Shown here piece by piece: positions 46,501-57,245 of a stretch of DNA of 64,000 nucleotides; the stretch's first letter is position 1; each line of letters begins with the position of its first letter. The DNA lies in contig NC_092354.1 of the NCBI RefSeq assembly GCF_963676685.1, positions 75,515,327-75,579,326 on the forward strand, in the 5' to 3' direction. Source of the stretch: Mytilus edulis (Eukaryota; Mollusca; Bivalvia; Mytilida; Mytilidae). The notes beneath the pieces were generated by a model that searched no databases, had not been told where the DNA came from, and saw only the letters and a list, made by a program, of their open reading frames with translations. The position numbers were made by a program, and so were the translations under genes.

Positions 46501-49500
46501 GGGTCAAATACAGTACGAAGTTAAATACCATTGAGGGCCAAAAATCCCGAACGTGTATATACGTAAATAAGGAAAAGTATTTCTGTGATAGCAAAATCGT
46601 TAAGTATTTCAAACAATTCAAAGTTTTGTAAACATTCAAAAGATAAAATTTACCATATGAGAATAAATGAATGTGATTTTACAATAACAAGTTCATCCAA
46701 TGTGTAAGGTTGCTTGCAAACAGTTATGTATTATTTTATTCATTTCTTGTAAATGTATATATATAAAGGACATTTTGAAATGTACATAGGAAAAAATTTG
46801 AATAAAAAAAAATATATGTTAAGATAAAACTATAGAGATCGATGAACAAGATACGAAATGTACATAAAGTCACGTATTTGTTAGAATTCCAGGAAATATG
46901 ATTTATATATTTTTGAAAGATAACCATTACAGCAGATGTTACAGGTTCATGTATATTGAATTCATTACAATCAATACACATGCTGTATTCAATAATGTCC
47001 GTGTATTTACAGCCTTTTTAACGTGTTTATGTGATAAGAAATCTTTAAAATTCTGACGAAATATGTCGGGGAAACATTTGTTTTATTAGTTATTAAATCC
47101 ATACCAATCTGTTGTTTTTTATCGACATCATGTTTTGGCTTTGTGGAGTCAGAAACAGTCGTTTGTAAAGTCAATTTGAATTTGGATCGTCTATATATGC
47201 TGTCTTATTCTTGTGTTCAAGTGGCGATAAATTAACATATACATGTAGTTATTCAAATACGCAAGTCCTATTATTGTTGTCTCTATATTTAGTGTTGCAT
47301 GAGTGTTGCCCTTAGGTTTTATTCTCATATCTTATTTAATTTCTTACAAAAAACAAATGTGAGCAGTTTTGTTTGCATTTTTATTCGTTCATTGTTTTCT
47401 GCAACATATAGGATTGACCGTGTAGTCCAAATTTTTATGTTTTTTATCTTTCATTTAGGAAAGTAAGGAAGTGACCTTCAACTTTATTACTGACATGCGC
47501 TAAATTAATGTATCATTTTCCTTATTTACACATAGTGTTTATTTTCGGATTATTTATTGTAATGTGATATGTAATGACCTCTATGTCATTTGCTATCTGT
47601 CTTAAGCTGTTATTTTCATATCAAATGTATTACTTATACTAAATACGATGTGTTGTCTCATTTACAGAAACATATAGGTTCCACAACTGCAACAAATGTG
47701 TTACGATATTTCTCCACTCGAGACAGTTAAATTTTGATATTTAAAGCGCAAGGATTGTCGAGCTTTTAAAAAAATGAAATTTAACTGTTGAGAGTGGAGA
47801 AATATCGTAATACACCAGTTATAGTGCTGGGATCTGTTTCTCTAGTGATTTTTACCCTTCTTTTTTAAAGTTTTTTAGAAAGTTGAGTACTTTTTAAGTG
47901 ACGTCATCGAGCATGGTCGCCTTTTCTAATGAAGTCACAATAGGAAAATAAAAAAAAAGCAAGAAAATGTAACGTCCCAATCAAACTTCGACCAATAATT
48001 TGCAGACAACAGATTTTTTCTCACACCGATCAAAAAATGAGAAAATTGCAAACACATTAATGAAATAATTTTCTATGTTTCATATTTACAACTTTAAAGG
48101 AAATAAAAATAATGGAAACTATATAAATACCTTTGTTTTGGCAGGTCCTCTTACATTCTCTAATTGTTTTGAAATTATTTCCATTCCCACGACATCCGCC
48201 ATAGATAAAGCTTTCACAATTTCCTGTATTAGCATTATAAAAATATCGTCGAAAAGCTGCCCTACAGAACCCAGTCTTTTTAGGAAGATAACAAGGATCT
48301 GAAATTAGATTTTGTAAATAATGAACTACTTCCCTCTACAGATTTAACATGTTTAAGAAGAATAATCTTGAAGTTCATACAAATTTAGTACAAAGAAGTG
48401 AAAAATAGTAGATATTCCAAATAACCAAAGCTGGTATATAGCATGTATAGACAAGATCCATATTAATATAAAATAACAAAAAAGCATTACAAATAGTATC
48501 AACAGGTCAAATTAACAAGTAGGTACGATTTGAGAGAACTCGCAGTTACTGACAGCTAGTTAAAAGCCACAAACAGTTAATAATAAAAAATCATGCATCA
48601 GAGATTAAAATCAACTTAAGAACTTTCCAGGGATTTAGTATTTTAACGTCATGAACACTCAGAGAAGACATGACTTGTGAAATGCCAAAAATAAAATAAT
48701 GTATCTACATGTAGTAGGATAGTGAGGAGCGACTTCTTTAGAGATACAAATTAACGTGTGTGTGTCTCTTTGCATCCCGCCTCAAATGAAGATACAATTA
48801 AGTTATGTTTTAATTTGCTAATGACAAAATCAATATTAGTGCCAATGTAAACTATATTAAGAGATATAAAAAGACCCATTTGTGGCCTTTGTCTGTTATC
48901 TGCACTTTGGTCCAGTTGTTGTCTCTTTGACATATTCCCAATTTCCATTTCCAATGTAAGAGATCAAAATATAACATGTAACACCCTCCCCCACCCCCGG
49001 TTGTTTCACTGAAGACGTAGGATTCATCGTTATATATATCTAAATATTAACTGTGTCTGTAAGTTTTTATTTCAATATAATTGACACAGTTTGCAGCTTT
49101 GAAGAATAAAAATTATTGCAAAGGATAAAAAAAACTTGAAAGTTTGGTGGTAAACAAAGCAAATACACTTACCTGAAACAGGCGTAGGTTCAGATCGACC
49201 CTGAAGTAAAAATAGGATAATAAGTTATACTGTTTTAGATTATAAATGGTGGATTAAATTGATTTGCTTGTGTATGAAACAATCAGGCAAAACGAACTTT
49301 TTGTTTTGTTTGAATTTGTTTTTTGCGTTTAAATGAAATCACGTATACAATAGTTTTATTTACAAACCAACCCATCTTCTATATTATAAATGCATATACA
49401 TTCTGAATATTCACTCCAAACGTTTACCTCCCAGTAACCTCCCCCCCCCCCCCCCACCCCACCCAACCCCTTTCAGAATCGTGTAACCGCACCTGAATAT

Positions 49501-50264
49501 TTTACAGCTTAACAATTTTACATTATTAACATTAGAGAATCAATGTAAATAAACAAAATAAGTAATTGATCTCCATTAATTTTCCAATATACATATTTGT
49601 GTGCGGTTAATGTCCAAATTGAACAATTTTGGTAATAAAAGGAATAATTCAAATTAAATATCTTTGTATGGTGTTTTTTTCTCACTTCTTCATACGAGAG
49701 GAAAGAAATTTCCCATCAGATTAAATGACTATCCCTTTTTTCTCATGACTAAATAATCCGAAAAATTGATAAAACTTTGGAATACGAGGCAAAGTAATTA
49801 TATACTTCAATATTTTTACCAGCTTTTTTGTTGTTATGAATGTAAAATGATATTTTTGTTATGAATTCAAATTGACAGTTTTGTTATGAATTATAGCTCT
49901 ATTAATTTCTGCCGAAGTCAATGTTGATAAATGCTACATATATTGAAGAAAAAAAGTCCAATGAAAATTTTGTTTTTGTTATAATAAGTAAATGATACAT
50001 ACTGGTTTATTTAGGTTATTAACTCGTATAATCTAATTGCTTTGATTTAATACTTATTCATATATTATGTCTTGAGAGAAAACAAAAAACAATATGGAAG
50101 TACTTATTCATTAGAAACTACAAAATTTAAAAATTGCTATTCAAGTACATTGCGAATTGTGCGTACCCCTTTTCTCCGTTTTAATATGTGTGTTTACATA
50201 CCTCTATATCGTGTATTTGTAGAACAACAATCTGAAGAATGAAATAAACAAAGTATTGTAACAT
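43332..50264 (-). CDS. Secreted Kunitz-antistasin-WAP protease inhibitor (five exons)
   Basis: Minus-strand exons 50264-50202, 49200-49173, 48298-48131, 45573-45475 and 43513-43332 sum to 540 nt, 179 residues plus stop, with GT/AG at every junction and consistent phases (0,1,1,1). Residues 1-21 are a hydrophobic signal-type start (MLQYFVYFILQIVVLQIHDI), 22-30 a spacer, 31-86 a Kunitz domain, 87-119 an antistasin-like domain and 120-179 a WAP four-disulfide core. All 20 cysteines expected of the three folds (6, 6, 8) are present. The protein should be exported and inhibit serine proteases; the Kunitz P1 residue is Arg, which predicts trypsin-like targets. A TATA box lies 45 bp upstream of the ATG. 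The gene lies in tail-to-tail orientation with C1q gene B. Domain combination and exon chain are inferred from genomic sequence alone. Confidence 0.85.
43514..45474 (-). other. Inhibitor gene intron 4
   Basis: No coding sequence. It holds reversed dispersed-repeat pieces at about 43960-44070 and 44160-44345, and sequence similar to the tandem repeat at 31070 at about 44430-44530. Confidence 0.6.
45475..45573 (-). CDS. Inhibitor gene exon 4, antistasin-like domain
   Basis: 33 residues. The core CGPVCKIFCENGNVMDKRGC is followed by PTCKC, the C..C...C..G...D..GC..C.C pattern of antistasin-type inhibitors. Phase 1-1, GTAAGT donor. Confidence 0.8.
45574..48130 (-). other. Inhibitor gene intron 3, repeat-rich
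   Basis: It contains a 45-bp exact direct repeat (45649-45693 and 45999-46043, GAAATGCGCATCTGGTGCAA core), a GATGCGCGTTTCGTATAC fragment near 46440 and a hairpin element at 47664-47850. No other exon was recognised. Confidence 0.6.
47664..47850. mobile_element. Hairpin (MITE-like) element in intron 3
   Basis: 47698-47735 (TTACGATATTTCTCCACTCG core) and 47775-47813 are reverse complements with few mismatches. Weaker pairing extends outward through ACAGAAACATATAGGTTCC and GGATCTGTTTCTC. No target duplication was confirmed. Confidence 0.55.
48131..48298 (-). CDS. Inhibitor gene exon 3, Kunitz domain
   Basis: 56 residues. It starts DPCYLPKKTGFCRAAFRRYF, with the six Kunitz cysteines, YGGCRGNGNNF and a closing ECKRTC. 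P1 after the second Cys is Arg. The exon is phase 1-1, and its length equals one domain. Confidence 0.9.
49173..49200 (-). CDS. Inhibitor gene exon 2, 28-nt micro-exon
   Basis: It lies between a TACTTCAG acceptor and a GTAAGT donor. It encodes GRSEPTPVS plus one base and converts phase 0 to phase 1, which joins the signal exon to the phase-1 domain exons. Confidence 0.7.
49440..49458. repeat. Poly-C run
   Basis: About 17 consecutive C in intron 1 of the inhibitor gene, followed by CACCCCACCC. It is a likely site of assembly or sequencing length error. Confidence 0.8.
50202..50264 (-). CDS. Inhibitor gene exon 1, signal peptide
   Basis: 21 codons from ATG to a GTATGT donor, phase 0. The residues are mostly Leu, Ile, Val and Phe without a clear basic start, so the exact cleavage site is uncertain. 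Confidence 0.7.
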
Positions 50265-50308
50265 GTTGATAGGTGTAGTAACTTTACCTGGTGTATTTTG
50301 TCGCTAGG

Positions 50309-50316
50309 TTTATATA
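50309..50316 (-). promoter_or_regulatory. TATA box of the inhibitor gene
   Basis: The minus strand reads CCTATATAAACC. It lies 45-52 bp upstream of the ATG at 50264, giving a short leader if transcription starts 25-30 bp downstream. This supports the choice of first exon. Confidence 0.55.
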
Positions 50317-50319
50317 GGT

Positions 50320-53300
50320 TGTATTTTTTTTTGTATAAATATATATCATAAATATGGGATGAAAAATGATTATATGACGTATGCATGGTTTTGGTCATCT
50401 TCCAAAAAAAAAGGGAATTTTGTTTTATATTTCCCCTGAAAAAGAAACCAATTATTTAGAAAACAAAAATAAAGTTAAACGTACATGATTAATTACTAAT
50501 TAACATATATAAGGATGGTGTTTGAGTAGTTGCAAAAGAAATAACTGTGAAAAGGGAGATCGGTAGTAAAATAAGTCAAATTGAGCAACAACATGCAAAA
50601 AGTTTCAGGTGAGCGATTCAGGCTCTTCAGAGCCTTTTGGTGTCGTTGGAATCGTTTTATGTTTTGTTATATAATTGTGCATTTTTGGCCTTTCATATGA
50701 CTAGTTCTTCTTACATATCTCATTTACTTTTGTACATTTATCTTTCGAAGGTTAATATTTTTAAGGCATTATTTTATGGCTCTCATATAAACAAAACATT
50801 TAGTTCTTATCATTTTAGTTTTTATGAATTTGAACAACCTGAACTTTAACTTCAAATGAATAAAAATACATTTTAAGATGTTCCTTTTGTATTTACTTTG
50901 AACTATAAAGTATAATTTTTTGTATTATTTATCTTACTATTTGTTACTTTTTTTTTCTTATATCGATCATAATTTAGTATCATATTGACAACTTTACATT
51001 TTCGAAGAAATAAAAAATGCATTTGCAGATGTTCCCCTTGTATTTTCTATGAACTGCAAGGTATATATTGTTTTTATAAATCAACTTATTATTTAAAAAA
51101 AATTAATATGGATCATCGTTTAGCAGTGTTTGTATATGCAGTGTGCGAATCCTGAAATGTAATTGTTACTGTATCCGTTCTGATGTAGGATGATAAATAA
51201 ACAGAAGACAATTTCATGATTTTTGAATAAAAAAAGAAATATTATATTATGTGTACTGTTTTTATAAATTCATGATATACATGTAGGTATGAGATGTAGA
51301 CGAGTTTTTCAACGCGTCTACAGCTATCAAGGCGAAAATTGATACACAAATAGATAAATATTAAGAAGTATAGTTCCCGACAAAGCGTGTAAAAGATTAA
51401 AAAATAGCAGTTGAGTTTCATTTGCAGAAAATGTACGTTTTAACATAAATACTAATGTTGTATAACTTAAGACAGCTTATATATATTGAATCAAGTTCCA
51501 CAAAACTGTTTTAGTATTAAGATTCATGTAAACTGTCGAATAATGATGCTAGATTTGCATTTTCACTGTAAGAAGATTTATTTCTACTGTACATGTATGC
51601 GTTGCATTTTCACTTAAAATTGTGCAAACATTTATACAAAAAAAAAAAAACAAGCGACCAACCAAACCTTTATACTACAAGCATTAGGACAATAGCTTTA
51701 CTTTCTGCATCTATTATTATAACAAATTAAAGAGCAGCCACAAAACGATCTTCATTTTACGATTATGTGAGTGGAAACAAGTACATCCTGCACACACAAT
51801 ACAATATACGCTTGAATGACTCGATACTGGATATGTATTGTGGATACATCTTAATATATATTGTATTTAAATACAGCAAAGAAAGTACGATATACATTCG
51901 AGTCTACCTAATTAGGTCTTTCAATTTTTCCGTGGAAAGACATATTTGTTTTGTTCTGATTATTTTTTTTCCGCCTGAGTGTTTTCCTCCGGTATATTTT
52001 TGTTTCAAAAGATGTAGCTACAGTGTACACGGTTTTGAAACTGACCCTGTTTGGCCGAACACTTTTCGTTGTAAGAGTTACCTCTCCCAAACACTGTCTT
52101 TCTTGTTATGATATCTCCTTTCCAACCATAAAAGAAAGCGACTTTTTTTGTTCAAATTGCTGGTTATATCCTCAGAATGTTAGGTTTCATTTAGACCAAA
52201 ACGTTATAAAGACTAGATATATGAGAGTTGTTTCCCCTTATGTATGTAATAAGTGATATGTATTTGTAACTTGTGAACCATAATTGACAGCAATCTACGA
52301 TGTTTTGATTTGAGATATCCTTGGTCCACTTAAAGAAAAATTAGGCCAAGGATAAATGTTAAGGTCATGATCTAAGTTTTGACATAAGTTTTCTGAATTG
52401 ATTTGATTTACGGGTCTTTTGTAGCCGTCTCACTCTGTACGGTATGTGCTCTCCTCATTGTTAAAAGCCGTGCGGCAACCTACATCTATAATTGTTTATT
52501 TTAACTGGTTTAAGTGGTTCTATTGGCAACTATATCACATCTTCTTACGTTGTATTTGATTCCACCTGTCCTAAGTCAAGAACCTAATGGTCATAAATGT
52601 TTCTCGTTTTTATATAGATTATATCATTGGCTTTCATGTTTGAATGTTTTTTTTACGCTAGTCACTGTTAGGGCCCTTTAATAGCTTGCTGTTATAGGTG
52701 TGAGCCAAGGCACTGTGTTGAAGGCTGTACTTTTACCTATAACAGTTAACTTTAACAAATTGTGACTTGGATGGAGAGTTGTCACATTGGCACTCATACC
52801 AATATATTTTGATATGAGCGTCACTGATGAGTCTTGTGTAGACGAAACGCGCGTCTGGCGTACTAAATTATAATCCTGGTACCTTTGATAACTATATACC
52901 AAATCTTCTATTATATATATACAATATAACTACATGTACTTTCATTCATTCATTCACACACAACTATTGTTTTTTATATTGTTATTTGTTCTCGTCCTGA
53001 ACATGCCTTGAATATTTGCCACTGGACACTAAGCAACCAACAATCAATCAATAAATCAAGTCATTCACACATGTAAATAACATAAAAGATAAACCAGTCA
53101 GATATTTAAAGAGGAATAACTCTATAATATTTTTCATTTCAAAACTGAAATTAATGTATTCAGGGTCTGAAATTTAAAATCAAATCAAATAATCATAAGA
53201 TTGAAGGTAGATGACAAATGATACATATAGAAATACAGATGTCTGTATCTGTACGTAAAAACCATCTATAACAGTATAGAGCAAGACCAGTTTAACAACT

Positions 53301-56300
53301 TACAACATGATGTATAGAATATAGCTGTACTTCAAGTCAATACGAACGAAGAAAAACATATACAATGTTCACACAGTCATGGTCACTGAATGTATGTCCC
53401 GTTTTTTTTAATGTCCTATCATAATTAACATTAGCCACGTTTGTTGGTCGGTTGAAACGGCGGACAAAAATTATAAAATGTATACCCTTATTCAAAGTAA
53501 CAGTGGCTTAGTTGTTTCAGAGAAAAAATTTCTTGAAAATACATTAATATATACGTATATTGACGTAGATAGTTTCGCTTGAACTTAACTGGATTAACAC
53601 TTTACTCAATAACTGTCACACACAGCCGAATATTGCTTCCTTTATTATCAGGCAGCACAACAACTAGACCGAATAATCTGTCTGTTCGTGTTTATTTTTG
53701 ACATTTCCTATTTCCTATTTATCATTTGGATTCTTCTTTTTTTATCATTTTTTTTAACCCCGTGTCCCAAAAGAAAAATATATAAAAGGACAAAATGAGG
53801 AAAATGAAATATGGGAAGGGTGAAATATGGGGACATAGGACCGACAATATTAAGCAAGGAGATGTGGAATGGATGTCTATTAGAAAACGAACATACATCC
53901 ATATAATCATACCAGCGAATAGTTAATATATTAACTTCTACAAGAATAAAAAGAAAATATTAAAATGTTTTTCTTAAATATATTTAAAATGCAATCATAT
54001 CCGCTGAGAAAATTATCTGACCATTTCTCAACATTTTAATTTTCGACAAGAAAACTAATCCAACAGGGGTACCCTGACAATGCTGTAGACATGGTATATA
54101 TTATAGCAGCAACAGTGCAATAAATTTGATTTTAGAAGAACAAAAAATTATGTAACACTTTGTAAATGCTGAGTGTCCGAATGGCTTTTCTGAATTTATC
54201 GCCATCAGAAAACGCTTAAACGAGGCTCAAACCCAAACAATTCAAAGCCAAAGATGTATAAACACGTTAGCCGAGCTAGGCTTTCAACAAAAACTGTGGT
54301 ATAATTTACGAATCAACGAAAACCCATCCACAAAAAAATACGAAATATCTATAACTTAAGCTAAATATATTTGTGTGGGTGCTAATCGCAAATTTTCAAT
54401 AAGCAAATATAAAGAGAACCTCTCGATAAAAGTCAACAATCATTGTACAAGGGCGTCGATTCGTTATAAAAGCACATTCATTTATATATACATAAAACAC
54501 ATGAAAACCCAAAATATGTAAAAATAGACACATGACGTAATCATGTCAATACACGTTATTCATTTCGACAACACCTTTTGTTAAATGTGAACTTTTGACT
54601 GAAACGAGAATAAAATGCGGAAGTAAACTATGATTTAACCTTTTCTATTAGTTGAATGAACAGATTTCTTATGCAGAACGGTATAAACTGTATGTATTAT
54701 TGTTTATTATACATTGTATTTAGTTGACATTCTAAGGAGGGGGATATTATTTTCGTGGATTAACTATCCATTTTCATATGTTGTTACGCATGCTCATTTT
54801 GATTTTATTTCGCTTTTGCTGTCCGTTTATTTTGTTGTTGCGAAGTATTAATTTTCATCCTGCCATATGCAAAGTTATTCATTTAGCTTTTACCAGGCTA
54901 GTACATTCGTGTATAAAGTCCTCCAACCCCTCACCCCCGTACATCTTACACGCTTATATTATATCTAAGATATAAACTTGAGAATGGAAATGAGGAATTT
55001 TTCAAAGAGACAACAAGTTAACTCGAGTACATGTATGATATGTGAAAACATGGCTATTTTATACCCAGTGGCAAATATTACATGCATATGTTTTCCTCTG
55101 ATTGTGTTTACATGGTTCTTTTTATGACTGATTTACTTGTAATCTATAAGATGTTTTGCTTCTAGTTTGAAATAAACTGTAAAAAGCAATCCGGCTTTCA
55201 CCAATATAAAAAAAGAAGTATTATGATTGCCAATGAGACAACTGTCCACAAGAAATCAAAATGACACAGAAATTAACAACTATATGTCACCGTACGGCCT
55301 TCAACAGTATGCAAAGCCAATACCGCAAAGTCAGCTATCAAAGACCCCAAAATTACAATGTAAAACAATTCAAACGAAAATGTAAACAAGAATGTGTCCC
55401 CAGTACACGGATGCCCCATCCGCACTATCATTTTCTATGTTCAGTGAACCGTGAAAATGGGGTTAAATCTCTAATTTGGAATTAAAATTAGAAAGATCAT
55501 ATCATACAGAACATATGTACTAAGTTTCAAGTTGATTAGACTTCAACTTCATCAAAAACTACCTCGACCAAAAACTTTAACCTGAAGCGGGACAGACGGA
55601 CGAACGAACAGACGGACGAACGGACGGTACAACGGACGCACAGACCAGAAAACATAATGCCCATAAATGGGGCATAAAAATCTGTTCGTCCAATTCAAAT
55701 GTTCTTTAAATCATTTTTGTAACTACATCTACAAATACTAGTATAAGTACAAAAAGCACGAATATATCAAATAATACTTAATCGGATTACATATCTCATT
55801 ATCAAAACATGAAGTTATAACCAAAGAAGGGAAAACCTCAATTACTTTATCTATCTATGACAACAGTCGTATCTTAAGTGTGAATCGTTAATCATTCAGT
55901 GTGACACATACAATCTTAAGTGCCTGTAAGGTTATAAAATATCTTGTTTTAGATTTTTCGAAAACCTCTCAAGTTCAATTTTTACATTATTCAACAACTT
56001 CCTGTTTTTAGTTTTAGTTTCGGTTTCGTAATCTCTTATCTTTTGTACTACATTACATTATGTTTGTTTTTTAATCTGTTCCTCAATACATCAAATGCAC
56101 GGTAAGCTTACTCTTTTATTGTAGCTGGTAGTCTAGAAATATTTAAATGTATTGTAAATACATGTATAATACCATAATTAAGTTGACATATTTTATAAAA
56201 ATAGAACTTTGCACTGTTGTTTGTATGGGGGAATTGTCTAATAATAGTTCTTCTTTATGAATTCATTTTGTTTCTCAATCTCAATAAATCACTTGTTTCA

Positions 56301-56760
56301 ATTAATTCTGTTTTATTTAATTTTCGCAAAACAACGGATTCTTGACATAAGCAATATTTGAAGAACGAAATTTCATGCTTTGGCAAATTCTTTTGCATGG
56401 TTGATGGTGAAACTCCAGTTTACGGTGTATGGATCTCTAATAAGTTATAATACAACAGAACGATTGAAATTCATTATGAGTGGTATTGTGCAATCTGTGA
56501 GATCTGTGTTGGGATTAGGGAATGAAAACAAGCATTCATTTTGTCTGTTTTGAGGACAACGACTCGAGTATATTAAGTCTATGTATCTCTATGATGAAAT
56601 TTTACCATAATGTTTTCATACATGAAAAAGAAGGTCGGGACTGATGCTGGGGTTATGGCCCTAACCATTTACAAGAAAGGGACCAAACAATATATTTTTC
56701 TAATACATTATATTGAATTGTGTATGTCTTGTCTAATTTTAATGGGTTTACTTGAAAGTG
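50320..56760. repeat. Gene-poor region with dispersed repeats
   Basis: I see no gene I can support. 52430-52550 and 55205-55390 are copies of the GAGACAACT/CGTACGG family (reversed and forward). 52800-52900 is a GACGAAACGCGCGTCTGGCG copy. 55388-55680 is the GGACGAAC-containing element shared with 21655-21996. 54156-54359 is a 67-codon open stretch listed separately. Confidence 0.55.
54156..54359 (+). other. Unrecognised 67-codon open stretch
   Basis: Open from 54156 to a TAA at 54357, without an ATG at its start. The composition is protein-like (Gln, Asn, Arg, Leu; contains INTLAELGFQQKLWYNLRIN) and less AT-biased than its neighbours. There is no clean splice acceptor at its left edge. It may be a remnant of a coding sequence I do not recognise, or chance. 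Confidence 0.25.
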
Positions 56761-57245
56761 TTTAATTTATGAGGTTCTTAAATATGCTAAACCTTACCGT
56801 GTATTTGGAATTTAGACTCTGGGTTCCGTTTTAAAATTGGTCCACATTGATGTCCAAATGGTCCAAAATTAAGCTTTGTTTGATCGCGACAAAAAAGTAT
56901 TTGGTATCGTTGATATGCTGAATCTAATTGTGTATTTAGACTTTTAATTTTGGATACGGTTTTTAAAATAGTCTACATTAACGATTAAGGGGCCCCACAT
57001 TAAACTTAGTTTGATTTTAACCACAAAATAAAAATAATGATTGGGGTTCCTGGATATGCCGAATCTTATCATGCATTTACCATTATTTTTGTTTTGATTT
57101 TGGGCGGCGTTTTCAATTTTGTGTAAATCGGGGTCCAAAATTGAATCAATGGTGTTCTTTGATATGCTGAATATAATCGTGTATTTTAACTCAAGATTTT
57201 GGGCTCGTTATCAAATTGGTCTACATTTAGGTTCAAAGGGCTAAA
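56760..57245. repeat. Diverged tandem array, period about 110-140 bp
   Basis: GATATGCTGAATCTAAT..TGTATTTAGA, then GGGC..GTTTTCAAATTGGTC and CCAAAATTAAACTTAGTTTG, recurs from about 56781, 56912, 57053 and 57161. I recognise this as a widespread bivalve repeat; its function is unknown. Confidence 0.7.

Noticed and set aside
51767..52256. Overlapping 114- and 77-codon plus-strand frames
   Set aside because: No recognisable motif, no codon pattern and strong overlap in different frames; probably chance in AT-rich DNA.
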